Below are positions 24,951-34,443 of a stretch of 64,000 nt of DNA, piece after piece. The notes under the pieces were generated by a model. The model did not search any database. It saw only the letters and a program-made list of their open reading frames with translations, and was not told the DNA's origin. This DNA comes from Bacteroidales bacterium UBA4772 (GTDB lineage Bacteria > Bacteroidota > Bacteroidia > Bacteroidales > VadinHA17). The stretch's first letter is position 1, and every line of letters begins with the position of its first letter. The position numbers and the translations under genes were made by a program. The DNA lies in the NCBI GenBank assembly GCA_002403305.1, contig DHHM01000003.1, forward strand, positions 1 to 64,000, read 5' to 3'.

Positions 24951-27284
24951 ATGAAACACGGATATCTTCTTACAGTATTGGCAGTGAGCGCTCTTATGAT
25001 CTCCTGCAAAACAGAAAACAGATCATTGCCTGCGGTAATACCCATGCCTGTGCAGATGGAGGCAGGCAGGGGCATCTTCACCCTTGAGCCGTCGGCTACG
25101 ATTAGTTACACAGGTGGCGCAGAGGGTGCAGCTGTGGCTGAGCAGCTTGCATCCCTGCTGCGTCCCGCCACCGGATTTGAACTAAGCACTGCAGAGGGTT
25201 GTGACGGAGACATAAGGCTGCTTATTGACACCTCCGGCGTCTGGAGGGCAGAGGAGTACAGGCTCTCGGTAGCAAAGAGCAGGGTGACGCTGACTGCCGC
25301 TACACCCGCGGGACTCTTCAGGGGCATTCAGACTCTCCGACAGCTGCTGCCGCCACAGGCAGAGGGCACCGCAATCGCAACAGACGTGGATTGGGTAATG
25401 CCCTGCGTTGACATAACGGACTATCCGCGGTTTGATTGGAGAGGCATGCACCTCGACGTGAGCCGCCATTTCTTTGACGTCGACTTCATCAAGAGATACA
25501 TCGACATCCTGGCGATGCATAAGCTGAATGTATTTCACTGGCACCTGGTTGACGACCAGGGCTGGCGCATCGAGATAAAGAAATACCCTCTTCTCACTGA
25601 GGTGGGTGCCTGGCGCGTTGACCGCGAAGAGCAGCCCTGGAACTCGAGAGAGCCGCAGCGACAGGGAGAGAAGGCCACCTACGGCGGTTTTTACACACAG
25701 GAGGAGATGAGGGAGATCGTGGCCTATGCCGCCGAAAGATATATAACTGTCGTCCCTGAGATAGAGATGCCGGCACACGTCGGGTCCACCCTGGCGGCCT
25801 ACCCTGAGTATTCATGCACGGGAGGACCCTTTACCGTGCCTCCGGGCGGCGTGTGGCCCATAACTGACATATACTGCGCCGGCAAGGAGGAGACATTCAC
25901 CTTCCTGGAGGATGTACTGACCGAGGTAATGGAGCTCTTCCCCTCACCCTGGATACACGTCGGAGGCGATGAGGCTGACAAGAGTGAATGGAGGAGATGC
26001 CCCTACTGCCAGGCAAGGATCCGCAATGAGGGACTGCAGGATGAAGATGAACTGCAGAGTTATTTCATCAGGAGAGTTGAGAAGTTCCTCAATTCAAAAG
26101 GGCGCAGGCTGATAGGATGGGATGAGATACTGCAGGGCGGACTGGCCCCGGAGGCGACGGTGATGTCCTGGCAGGGCTTTGAGGGCGGTGTGGCAGCAGC
26201 AAAATCAGAGCACCAGGCGGTCATGGCCCCGGTGTCGCACTGCTACTTCAACGTCTATCAGGGAGACCCTGCAACAGAACCGGCGTCATTCAGCGGACTG
26301 CTGACACTGAAAAAGGTCTACTCCTTTGAGCCGGTGCCGCCGGAGCTGACACCCGAAGAGGAAAAATATATAATCGGTGCACAGGGCTGCCTCTGGACTG
26401 AGTATGTCCATGACGGCGAGAGAGCCGAGTACATGATACTGCCTCGCCTTACAGCCCTCTCGGAAGTGGTATGGTCACCCCGTGACAGCCGCAACTGGGA
26501 CGGATTCAGTGAACGCCTGCCGCAGATGATGGAGAGGTTTGATGCTATGGGACTTGCATATTCGAAAGGATTATACAGTGTTGAGATGACAGCCTTATAC
26601 AATGAAGAGCTGAACAGCATCACCCTCACCATGACCAGCGAACAGCCGTCGCCGGAGATCAGGTACACTACAGACGGCACCGACCCGGGACCGGTGTCAA
26701 CACTCTATGAAGCGCCGCTGCCCCTGGATTCCACAGCAACCGTCAAAGCTGCCATATTCACTGACGGTGAGATGATTGGCAGGGTGAATGAAAAAACTGT
26801 TAACATCAACCTGGCAACCGGCAGGGCGGTGACCTACAATATTCCTTACAACAACAGATACAAAGCCTTTGGCGATAAAACCCTCGTGAACGGCATCAGG
26901 GGCAGCGGCGCCTTCGACGACGGACAGTGGCAGGGCTTCGAAGGCACGGACATGGATGTGATGATCGACCTGGGAAGCGAAATGGCAGTGACCCTCATCT
27001 CCTCAAGATTTATGGCGAATGTGGGTAGCTGGATATTCCTTCCTGAAAAAGTGGAGTACTCTGCATCTGCCGACGGCGAGAGCTTTACCCCTCTTCACGC
27101 CATTGTCACCAACCTGAAGCCTGAGGAACAGGGAAGCCGGACAGAGGAGTACTTCGCCTCATTTCCTGCGGTGACCACCAGGTACATAAGGGTCGTTGCA
27201 CGGGGCCTCGGCACCTGTCCTCCCTGGCATGCCGGCGCCGGCGGCAAAGCCTGGCTCTTCTGCGACGAGATCATTATTGAATAG
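24951..27284 (+). CDS. beta-N-acetylhexosaminidase lipoprotein (GH20)
   Basis: The 777-residue lipoprotein (LMISC, Cys19) is a GH20 exo-hexosaminidase that releases terminal N-acetylglucosamine or galactosamine. The catalytic Asp340-Glu341 pair is in WIHVGGDEADKSEW. Order of domains: GH20b-type N-terminal domain (about 25-150), the TIM barrel (about 155-500), a chitobiase C-terminal Ig-like domain (about 560-620, with PEIRYTTDGTDP), and a discoidin-like carbohydrate-binding domain (about 640-775, with DMDVMIDLGSEMAVT). It fits outer-membrane glycan breakdown. A hairpin with T-rich tail follows at 27312. Confidence 0.95.
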   Translation: MKHGYLLTVLAVSALMISCKTENRSLPAVIPMPVQMEAGRGIFTLEPSATISYTGGAEGAAVAEQLASLLRPATGFELSTAEGCDGDIRLLIDTSGVWRAEEYRLSVAKSRVTLTAATPAGLFRGIQTLRQLLPPQAEGTAIATDVDWVMPCVDITDYPRFDWRGMHLDVSRHFFDVDFIKRYIDILAMHKLNVFHWHLVDDQGWRIEIKKYPLLTEVGAWRVDREEQPWNSREPQRQGEKATYGGFYTQEEMREIVAYAAERYITVVPEIEMPAHVGSTLAAYPEYSCTGGPFTVPPGGVWPITDIYCAGKEETFTFLEDVLTEVMELFPSPWIHVGGDEADKSEWRRCPYCQARIRNEGLQDEDELQSYFIRRVEKFLNSKGRRLIGWDEILQGGLAPEATVMSWQGFEGGVAAAKSEHQAVMAPVSHCYFNVYQGDPATEPASFSGLLTLKKVYSFEPVPPELTPEEEKYIIGAQGCLWTEYVHDGERAEYMILPRLTALSEVVWSPRDSRNWDGFSERLPQMMERFDAMGLAYSKGLYSVEMTALYNEELNSITLTMTSEQPSPEIRYTTDGTDPGPVSTLYEAPLPLDSTATVKAAIFTDGEMIGRVNEKTVNINLATGRAVTYNIPYNNRYKAFGDKTLVNGIRGSGAFDDGQWQGFEGTDMDVMIDLGSEMAVTLISSRFMANVGSWIFLPEKVEYSASADGESFTPLHAIVTNLKPEEQGSRTEEYFASFPAVTTRYIRVVARGLGTCPPWHAGAGGKAWLFCDEIIIE

Positions 27285-27311
27285 CCGGGGATCCTATGCG
27301 CCGCAGAGCCT

Positions 27312-27347
27312 GCCCCGATAGCCTGAAGTCGTATCAGGGCGTTTTAT
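27312..27347 (+). terminator. terminator after the GH20 gene
   Basis: A 9-bp stem with one mismatch (gccccgata with tatcagggc, loop of 11) is followed by gttttatt. It lies 28 bases after the GH20 stop in a convergent gap. Confidence 0.5.
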
Positions 27348-27423
27348 TACTGTAGCTAAAGAGACTATCAGATTCTTTGCCTCACAGAGGTTAAAGTATT
27401 GTATTGCTGTAAATTAAACATTG

Positions 27424-28320
27424 TTAATTGAACTCACCGAACAACCTGGACTTATTGTACCACTTGACGGCTATCCCATAGATCAACGCCGTCCAGAACG
27501 AGAAGAGTGCATATACCAGTGCAGGCTTGACCATCTCGTTGCTCTGGATAAGCGTGCCGGCTACCAGCAGCGCCAGGGTGGTGTTCTGCAGTGCCACCTC
27601 GATGCCGATGGTCCATGAGGTCCTGATGCCTGTCTTCCCGAATAAGCCCATCGCCATCCCGGCGACGAAACCTGCCAGGTTTATAATGACGGCATAAGGC
27701 AGGATGCTCCAGAGGTCGGCAGCGGTAATGCCGGAACCGCCCTTGGACTCGTCGGCAAAGGCTATCAGTGTATAGACACCCGCAAAGAGAATGATCATCG
27801 CTGTTCGTACCGGCTTTTGTATCCTGTCGGCGATCTTCTCACGGTAATATCTCAGCAGCACCCCGCTGAAAGCAGGCAGCAATGTCACAAAAAAGATATG
27901 AAGGAAAGTCCGGACAAGAGGCAGCTCGAAGGGTGAGTGTCTGCCGGTAAAAACAGTAAGTGCAATATTGACCAACAGCGGTATTGTAATAAGGGTGATG
28001 AGACTGTTAACGGCTATAAGTGAGACGGAGAGGGCAACGTTGCCGCGGAAGAGCACGGTGACAAATCCTGATGTGGTGCCTCCAGGACAGGCTGACAGGA
28101 TGATGAAGCCAACCTTGATGACCGGCGGCAGATCAGTAAATCCCACTATCAGAAAGACGATGAGCGGCAGCAGGATCATCTGCGAGACCAGTCCCAGCAC
28201 AAATGCCTTTGGTGACCGGTATATCTGCCTGAGATCATTGAAGTTGATCGATAGCCCCACACCAAACATTATGGTCGCCAGCACAGCGCTGACAAGAAGA
28301 TCAATGTATGTCAGGTTCAT
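27424..28320 (-). CDS. bile acid:sodium symporter (BASS) family transporter
   Basis: The 298-residue integral membrane protein has about nine to ten helices and the BASS hallmark ILSACPGGTTSGFVTVLFRGNVALSV, the sodium and substrate-site region. Members of this family import organic anions such as pantoate, pyruvate or bile acids with sodium. The substrate is not predictable here. The gene is convergent to the GH20 gene and alone in its transcription unit. Confidence 0.88.
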   Translation of the reverse strand: MNLTYIDLLVSAVLATIMFGVGLSINFNDLRQIYRSPKAFVLGLVSQMILLPLIVFLIVGFTDLPPVIKVGFIILSACPGGTTSGFVTVLFRGNVALSVSLIAVNSLITLITIPLLVNIALTVFTGRHSPFELPLVRTFLHIFFVTLLPAFSGVLLRYYREKIADRIQKPVRTAMIILFAGVYTLIAFADESKGGSGITAADLWSILPYAVIINLAGFVAGMAMGLFGKTGIRTSWTIGIEVALQNTTLALLVAGTLIQSNEMVKPALVYALFSFWTALIYGIAVKWYNKSRLFGEFN

Positions 28321-28503
28321 CGCCGTAAAGTAACCGGTTTTTCCCGGAATGGCAATAAGAGTGAAAACCGACCCAAAAATTAAAAAGTTCAGATCGGTGT
28401 AAATCTGTTCCGGAACAATACAGAAAGAGGACTTAGTATGACCTCAAAATTGTCTGACGTAAACTGGCAAACGGGAAAGATAACGCCACAGAACCACCCG
28501 TGA

Positions 28504-29748
28504 TCAGCTCGGGTCAACAACCTGCCCCATGAACACTATGGTGCCCGTGGTGGTCTCCCTGATGAAATAGAGGAACGGACGGTTTACATTCACAACCTTG
28601 GTTGAAGGCATGGAGGTGAACTCGAACTCCACTACCGTGGCAGCAGCAGCCTCAGTGCCCTCTTCATCGGTCTTTATATATGTCTGGTGAATTACTCTTG
28701 ATATAAAAATCCCCTGGTCGGTGATGTTGCTGAAGTCGGCAGCTCCCGAAAAAGCTATGCCCATGCCGAGTGCCACAAGGTCATCCTTCAGCTCACGCTT
28801 GTATTCATATTCAAACTTCGGCAGGCTCAGCTGAACCTCGGTGGTGCCGTATGACAGCTGATGCATCCATTCAGCCCAATCCTCTGAATTCAGGGTTGCA
28901 GCAGCCTCGGTCAGTGATACCCCTTCGTCTGGCAGCATTACCACCATCGAATAGTTACCCTGCCCGTACGGAAGCTCAACAAGGGTGGCATTACCCGTGA
29001 GGGTCACCGCGAAGTTCTCCTCCTGGTACATCATGGGTACCTGCACCGACTCTCCGGGTGTGATGTAAAACGGCCTGTTCTGTGTATCTTCTGCGTCAAA
29101 CTGATACCTCCACTTGCCGTTGAAATAGATGGCGTTTATAAGGAGCATGGCAAGGTCGGGACTCAGATAGTCGAGCATATCCTGTATCTTGTCGTGTGTC
29201 TTCTCCTCTATCCAGTTGTTCACCATATCCACGGCACCCGGGTCCGTCACGTCAATATTGCGGGCTTCTGCCAGATACCATGTCTTGAGGGCATCAATAT
29301 AGGGCTGCTTCACCGTGAGTCTCTTCTCCACCCACACCGAATTGGCAATTTCCATCACCACGCGCGGGTCTACCGGTATCATCTCCTTCATCAGCCTGAG
29401 ATAGGTCTCATTGACCTCCTCAATAGTCCTGCCATCATATCTCAGCGTATGCCTCACCGCGTCGAAAGTCTCCCCGGCGGCGCCGTTGAGCACCATGGAA
29501 AGGGCGCTGGTGATGCTGAAGGGAGATATCATCAGATTCTCAGATCCTTTGGTCTCACCGATTACAGGCTTAAAAATGTCAAAGGCAAACTTGTTGGCTG
29601 AGTCAACTACCTCCTTCTGCTTCAGGGTCAACTCTATCGGCACCGGGTCACCCGGCAGAGGATCATCTTTCTGTCTCTCACACGAGGCAGCCAGCACGGT
29701 TACGGCCGCAATTAAAAGCACTGCAAGGACTGTTATCTGATTTTTCAT
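28504..29748 (-). CDS. serpin-family protease inhibitor, lipoprotein
   Basis: The 414-residue protein is a complete serpin behind a lipoprotein signal (LAASC, Cys23). The core begins at about residue 48 (SANKFAFDIFKPV) and has the breach motif SPFSITSALSMVLNGAAGET, NAIYFNGKW and the C-terminal NRPFLYFIRET. The reactive-loop hinge EEGTEAAAAT (362-371) is the small-residue pattern needed for inhibitory loop insertion, and counting from it puts the cleavage position near Thr378-Met380. It likely protects the cell surface from foreign or self proteases, as described for the lipoprotein serpin miropin of Tannerella. The gene is a single unit. Confidence 0.93.
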   Translation of the reverse strand: MKNQITVLAVLLIAAVTVLAASCERQKDDPLPGDPVPIELTLKQKEVVDSANKFAFDIFKPVIGETKGSENLMISPFSITSALSMVLNGAAGETFDAVRHTLRYDGRTIEEVNETYLRLMKEMIPVDPRVVMEIANSVWVEKRLTVKQPYIDALKTWYLAEARNIDVTDPGAVDMVNNWIEEKTHDKIQDMLDYLSPDLAMLLINAIYFNGKWRYQFDAEDTQNRPFYITPGESVQVPMMYQEENFAVTLTGNATLVELPYGQGNYSMVVMLPDEGVSLTEAAATLNSEDWAEWMHQLSYGTTEVQLSLPKFEYEYKRELKDDLVALGMGIAFSGAADFSNITDQGIFISRVIHQTYIKTDEEGTEAAAATVVEFEFTSMPSTKVVNVNRPFLYFIRETTTGTIVFMGQVVDPS

Positions 29749-29892
29749 GACTGAGGTAGAATAGGTTTACAGGCAAAATGTACAAAAATCATACCATCCT
29801 TAACCGGCTGATCCGGAAACAAAGCCGGATGGAAAACCGTGTAACAGAGTTCGGTTTATTTTTCATAAGTTAGCATCCATAACCGTCAGGCA

Positions 29893-30510
29893 GTGAAACC
29901 GGAAAACGAAATACTCATGGCAGCCCGTAGGGTCCAGGCTATCGCACAGGCAGGGTTGCATTACTCTGAGAATGAATTTGACAGGCAGCGATATCAGGAG
30001 CTGAGAGATCTGAGTGTTGAGCTGACGGCTGCCGCCACTGACAGGGAAATAAATAAGATCCGGGATCTGTTTACAAATGAAACCGGATTTCAGACACCAA
30101 AGGTAGACATCAGGTCTGTGGTGATCAGAGACAATAAAATCCTCCTTGCCAGGGAACGCAGCGATGGCGGATTCTCGCTCCCCGGGGGTTTTGCCGATAT
30201 CAACAATTCTCCTTCTGAAGTAGCGGTTAAGGAGGTCCGTGAGGAGACAGGACTGGAAGTCAGGACCAGCCGTTTGCTGGCAGTAATAGATACTGACAGA
30301 CATAACTTCCCGCCTTTGGAATATCACTACTACAAAATTGTGTTCTTATGTGACCTTATCGGTGGTGAGCTCTGTGACAGCAATGAAACTACCGAAGCCG
30401 GATTCTTCGACTTTGATATCCTGCCCCGGCTTTCAGAGAAACGCAACACCCGCCAGCTCCTTGAACTGATAAGGAGTCAGCTTGATACATCCCTGACTTA
30501 TTATGACTGA
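29893..30510 (+). CDS. Nudix hydrolase with N-terminal helical domain
   Basis: The 205-residue protein has a helical N-terminal part (ARRVQAIAQAGLHYSENEFDRQRY) and a Nudix domain from about residue 70. The Nudix box around residues 99-121 keeps the two metal-binding Glu117 and Glu118, but the first Glu is Asn105 and the Arg is Lys113. This variant, with SPSEVAVKEVREETG, is known in a Nudix subgroup with the same N-terminal domain that acts on nucleoside diphosphate derivatives such as ADP-ribose or CDP-choline. The start used is the GTG at 29893; an ATG at 29917 is an alternative. It is 24 bases ahead of the ThiF-like gene. Confidence 0.82.
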   Translation: MKPENEILMAARRVQAIAQAGLHYSENEFDRQRYQELRDLSVELTAAATDREINKIRDLFTNETGFQTPKVDIRSVVIRDNKILLARERSDGGFSLPGGFADINNSPSEVAVKEVREETGLEVRTSRLLAVIDTDRHNFPPLEYHYYKIVFLCDLIGGELCDSNETTEAGFFDFDILPRLSEKRNTRQLLELIRSQLDTSLTYYD

Positions 30511-30534
30511 TCACGCAATTATCACGAGGCAAAT

Positions 30535-31254
30535 ATGACTGGCTTGACAAAAGAAGAGAGCACCAGATACAACCGGCAGATAATCATCCCGGAGATCGGG
30601 GAACCGGGACAGCAGAAGCTGCGCAGTGCGGCAGTCCTGGTCATCGGCGCAGGAGGTCTGGGATCGCCGGTGCTGATGTATCTTGCTGCGGCAGGGGTAG
30701 GCACTATCGGCATAGTTGACCATGACGAGGTTCAACCCGGTAACCTCCAGAGACAGATACTCTATGACACCGGGGATGTAACACGTTCCAAGGTAGAGGC
30801 CGCCGCCGAAAGACTTGCTGATCTCAATCCCCTGATAACTGTGCGTACTTATCCTGTGAGATTCAGTGAAGAGAATGCGGCAGAGTTGCTGCAGGGATAT
30901 GACATCGCGGTCGACTGCACCGATAACTTCGCATCGAGATATCTGATCAGTGACGCTACCCGCGCCGCCGGCATCCCTATGGTCTACGGAGCTGTCAGTC
31001 AGTTTATGGGACAGGTATCGGTATTCAACTACAGGGGAGGACCCTCATACCGGGATCTCTATCCCGAAGAGACACGCAATGCGGCAGATGCCACCCCCTC
31101 GGAACAGGGTGTTATAGGAGCCCTTCCCGGTATCATAGGCTCATACCAGGCCTGCGAGGTGATCAAGATCATCACCGGTAACGGCGAGGTGCTATCCGGC
31201 CGACTGCTTCAGGCAGATGCGCTTAATATCAGGACGGAGATCTTCGCATTCTGA
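30535..31254 (+). CDS. ThiF/MoeB/HesA-type E1-like adenylyltransferase lacking the zinc cysteines
   Basis: The 239-residue protein adenylates the C terminus of a ubiquitin-like sulfur carrier such as ThiS or MoaD. The ATP motif is GAGGLGSPVLMYLAAAGVG, followed by DHDEVQPGNLQRQ with the conserved Arg and Gln, and DCTDNF. The zinc-binding CxxC pairs are missing: PSYRDLYPEE replaces PCYRCLFPE and the second pair near the C terminus is also absent. Some ThiF relatives lack zinc, so activity is still likely. No thiamine or molybdopterin genes are adjacent, so the pathway is unclear. Confidence 0.82.
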   Translation: MTGLTKEESTRYNRQIIIPEIGEPGQQKLRSAAVLVIGAGGLGSPVLMYLAAAGVGTIGIVDHDEVQPGNLQRQILYDTGDVTRSKVEAAAERLADLNPLITVRTYPVRFSEENAAELLQGYDIAVDCTDNFASRYLISDATRAAGIPMVYGAVSQFMGQVSVFNYRGGPSYRDLYPEETRNAADATPSEQGVIGALPGIIGSYQACEVIKIITGNGEVLSGRLLQADALNIRTEIFAF

Positions 31255-31312
31255 ACCGGACTTTTTGAAAAGACCGGGATTATTGCGAAATTAGGTCTCT
31301 GGTTTCCATCAA

Positions 31313-33472
31313 ATGTCAACATCAATGATAACCCGCGCGGCCTCTCTTCTGACTCTTCTGATACTGCTTACCCTCTCACAGGAGGCAAGAGCCGCAAGTC
31401 AGGATGCCATTGATACTGCGGCAATCAATAGAAGGTCAACAGACGCCTACATCAACGCCCGCAGAAACCCCGACATTTCAATACTGATGGCCCACCAGTC
31501 ACTCAGCGCATCCCGGTCATCAGGCTACAAAAAAGGCATCGCCGACGCTTCCCTCGCCCTGGGGATGGCCTACCTGGCTAAATACAACCAGGGCGACAGT
31601 GCCCATTATTATAATAACCTGGCACTCAATACATATGAAGAGACCGGTGACATTGCCGGACAGGCCAGGGCATGCTACGGACTCTCTTATGTCTACAGCT
31701 TCAAAGGTGACCTGGTCTCATCGGAAAAATACAGCAACCTCGCCCTGGAATACTTTGACGAAGCAGGTGATCACCGCGGGATGATCAACAGCCTCAACGC
31801 CCTCTCCTACCTTGCTCGGCAGAGACAGGATCTGGAGGCAGCGAAAGGTTACATCGAAAGAGCTATCACCACTGCCGGAGAGGTGAAGGACACTCTTCCC
31901 CTTGCAGATGCCACAAACAGCCTCGGTAACATTTACAAGGAGATGGCCCTCTTCAGCCAGGCAATAGATTCTTACTTCGAGGCCCTGAGTCTCTGGGAAA
32001 CAAAGGGAGACAGCGCCGGAATGTCAATCGCATACGGAAGCATCGGCCTGGCTTACTACTTCCAGAACGACTATGAAAAGGCTCTGGAATTCAGCAGGAA
32101 GCATCTCTCACTGTCAGAGAAGAGGAATGATCTCTGGGAGGTGAGTAAGATCTGTAACACAATCGCCCAGATACATAACTCCCGGGGTGCATTCGACAGC
32201 GCTCTCGTGTATCAGCGCAAAAGCCTGAACCTGAACCGGGTGATGAATTTCCCCTCGGGAGAAGCTTCCAGCTGCTATAATATGGCTTCCACACTGCTTC
32301 ATCTGTCACAGCCCGATTCCGCCCTGTGGTACATGAACAGAGCAATGGCCATTGCCTCGGATAATGATCTGCCTGTTCCTCCGGAATATTATATAACCCT
32401 TGGGAATATCTGGCAGTCTCGCGGTAATTACAACCAGGCATCTTCAAACAGTCTCACGGCTTACAGGCTTGGTAAGGAAAAGGGACTTCCCCTCATTGTC
32501 TCTGACGCCTCCCTGCTGCTCAGCGACATATACGGCAAAACAGGAAGAGATGATCTGGCATACCGGTATCTCAAAGAACACATGCACCTGAAAGACAGTA
32601 TCAGCAACGACGAATTCCTGAAACAGGTCACCCGCATGGAGATCCAGTATGATTTCGACAAGAAGCAGAAGGAGGCTGAATATACACAGCTGCAGGAAAA
32701 GATGGTGCGCGACCAGAAGATAAAACAACAGGGACTCTATCTCAAAGGACTAGCTATTCTTCTTGTTCTTGTCGCCCTCATCTCTCTCCTCTACCTCCGG
32801 CACACCCGCCTGATGGCAAAATATTCGCAGATCGACCTTGAGCAGAGGCTGCTGAGAGCCCAGATGAATCCACATTTCATCTTCAACTCCCTCTGCGCAA
32901 TACAGGACCTGATCATGGCTGACAAGCCGCAAAAGGCCAACGCTTTCCTTACAAAGATCGCCAGACTGATGCGCAATATACTTGAAAACTCACGCGAGGA
33001 ATATATCCCGCTTGAGAAGGAGATTGAAACCCTCAGGTACTACATGGATGTTCAGCAACTCAGGTTTGAAACCGGATTTGAATACGATATCAACGTTGAT
33101 CAATCAATTGATCCTGAAAATGTCTCAGTCCCTCCCATGCTTGCCCAACCATGCGTTGAGAACTCTATCGAACACGGCCTGCTGCCTCTGAAGGAGAAAG
33201 GCAGGATAAGCATAAGTTATACTTTCAAAGAGGGACTGATCATGCTCGAGGTAACTGACAACGGCATAGGCCGGGAAAAGGCTGCCGGGATCAGACCAAC
33301 CGTGAAGAAACAGTCGGTCTCAACGCAACTTACTGAAAAACGGCTCGAGCACTTCAGAAAAATACTAAAGGAGAAGCAGATAAGTTATAAGATTATTGAT
33401 CTCTTCGAAGAAGGAGCCGCTGCCGGAACAAAGGTTGTGATGATGCTTCCCTCTAAAAAGATTTATGCTTAG
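31313..33472 (+). CDS. TPR sensor histidine kinase of the LytS/YehU type
   Basis: The 719-residue protein has a signal peptide (about 1-27), a periplasmic TPR array (about residues 40-430), a coiled coil rich in Lys and Glu, one transmembrane helix (about 477-495) and a His_kinase/HATPase region. The phospho-accepting histidine is His521 in QMNPHFIFNSL, the LytS family motif, and the ATP site is shown by NSIEHGL and TDNGIGREKA. Such TPR kinases are common in Bacteroidota and sense unknown envelope signals. The gene ends 14 bases before the LytTR regulator gene, its evident partner. Confidence 0.93.
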   Translation: MSTSMITRAASLLTLLILLTLSQEARAASQDAIDTAAINRRSTDAYINARRNPDISILMAHQSLSASRSSGYKKGIADASLALGMAYLAKYNQGDSAHYYNNLALNTYEETGDIAGQARACYGLSYVYSFKGDLVSSEKYSNLALEYFDEAGDHRGMINSLNALSYLARQRQDLEAAKGYIERAITTAGEVKDTLPLADATNSLGNIYKEMALFSQAIDSYFEALSLWETKGDSAGMSIAYGSIGLAYYFQNDYEKALEFSRKHLSLSEKRNDLWEVSKICNTIAQIHNSRGAFDSALVYQRKSLNLNRVMNFPSGEASSCYNMASTLLHLSQPDSALWYMNRAMAIASDNDLPVPPEYYITLGNIWQSRGNYNQASSNSLTAYRLGKEKGLPLIVSDASLLLSDIYGKTGRDDLAYRYLKEHMHLKDSISNDEFLKQVTRMEIQYDFDKKQKEAEYTQLQEKMVRDQKIKQQGLYLKGLAILLVLVALISLLYLRHTRLMAKYSQIDLEQRLLRAQMNPHFIFNSLCAIQDLIMADKPQKANAFLTKIARLMRNILENSREEYIPLEKEIETLRYYMDVQQLRFETGFEYDINVDQSIDPENVSVPPMLAQPCVENSIEHGLLPLKEKGRISISYTFKEGLIMLEVTDNGIGREKAAGIRPTVKKQSVSTQLTEKRLEHFRKILKEKQISYKIIDLFEEGAAAGTKVVMMLPSKKIYA

Positions 33473-33486
33473 AAAACCTGGATAAG

Positions 33487-34239
33487 ATGAAGGCTATAAT
33501 TGTAGACGATGAACCGGCAATAAGGAACACCATCTCCACCCTGCTCAGGGAGAGTTTTTCCGACATAACTGTTAGTGGTCTTGCCGGGACCGTTGAAGAG
33601 GGTTATGCCGCCGTCACGGAGCATCAGCCCGACCTCCTTTTTCTCGATGTAGAACTGCCCGACGGACTCGGCTTTGAACTGCTGAAGAGGCTGTCACCCG
33701 TACAGTTCCGGACCATCTTCATCACCGGTCACCAGGAGTATGCCCTGGATGCAATAAAAGTCAGCGCGCTCGACTATATCCTCAAGCCGATCGACACTGA
33801 CGAGCTGTCTGCAGCAATAGAGAAGGCCCGTGAGATAATCAACCACGAGGAGGAGCAACTCAAGATGCTGGCTCTCAGCGAAAATCTAGAAGGCAAAAGG
33901 ATTCTGAAGCGCATCATCCTCCGCACCTCCGAAGCTTTGCAGCTTATTTCCGTTGATGACATAGTACGTGCCGAGGCTGAGAGCAACTATACCCATTTTC
34001 ATCTCACAGGAGGGAAGCATATAATGGTATCGCGTACCATCAAGGAGTATGAGGCTATGCTCAGCGGCTCGGGTATAATCCGTGTCCACCAGTCGCATCT
34101 GGTCAACCTGATCCACATTGATAAATTCTTCAAACACGACGGAGGCTACCTTCAGATGAAGGATGGCACCACCGTGCCCGTCTCCCCCATCCTGAAGCAG
34201 AAAGTGCTGCAGGCTATCACTGACCATCTGTACGAATAA
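33487..34239 (+). CDS. LytTR-family response regulator
   Basis: The 250-residue protein has a receiver domain (acidic Asp7-Asp8, phospho-acceptor Asp54 in LFLDVELPDG, Lys in ILKPID) and a C-terminal LytTR DNA-binding domain (about 145-248, with ESNYTHFHL, VSRTIKEYEAML, RVHQSHLVNL). It should be phosphorylated by the upstream TPR kinase. The gene just downstream (34444) and the first gene of the 44-kb island share an upstream 48-bp element, so they are candidate targets. Confidence 0.94.
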   Translation: MKAIIVDDEPAIRNTISTLLRESFSDITVSGLAGTVEEGYAAVTEHQPDLLFLDVELPDGLGFELLKRLSPVQFRTIFITGHQEYALDAIKVSALDYILKPIDTDELSAAIEKAREIINHEEEQLKMLALSENLEGKRILKRIILRTSEALQLISVDDIVRAEAESNYTHFHLTGGKHIMVSRTIKEYEAMLSGSGIIRVHQSHLVNLIHIDKFFKHDGGYLQMKDGTTVPVSPILKQKVLQAITDHLYE

Positions 34240-34312
34240 TCTTCCCCGGATTTGTAGCTGACCTTCAACACTCAGTCTGCAGTCTTAACTGGCAGTAGTG
34301 TATTATGTGATT

Positions 34313-34353
34313 AAAATCGTAAATCGAAAATCGCACATCGCACATCGCAAATC
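34313..34353. repeat. run of aatcg/acatcg units
   Basis: The sequence taaatcgaaaatcgcacatcg is followed by cacatcgcaaatc, a low-complexity run with about six tcg-ended units. It resembles the run at 5345-5378 and lies immediately before the shared upstream element. Confidence 0.6.
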
Positions 34354-34398
34354 CCTTCAATACTAACCCAAACCCCTCCTTTACTCATTTGCCCTTGA
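34351..34398 (+). promoter_or_regulatory. 48-bp upstream element shared with the gene at 44421
   Basis: These 48 bases match 44328-44375 at 41 positions, and both copies end exactly 45 bases before the ATG of the gene they precede. Both genes also begin atgaagtattca. A common promoter or operator, or a duplicated gene head, explains this. Confidence 0.6.
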
Positions 34399-34443
34399 TT
34401 CTGGCCTGAACGGCAAATAACTTACCACAAAAAACTCAAGGCC

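Noticed and set aside
29893..31254. The Nudix and ThiF-like genes as a thiamine operon
   Set aside because: No thiC, thiE, thiG, thiH or thiS gene lies nearby, and ThiF lacks the usual zinc cysteines.
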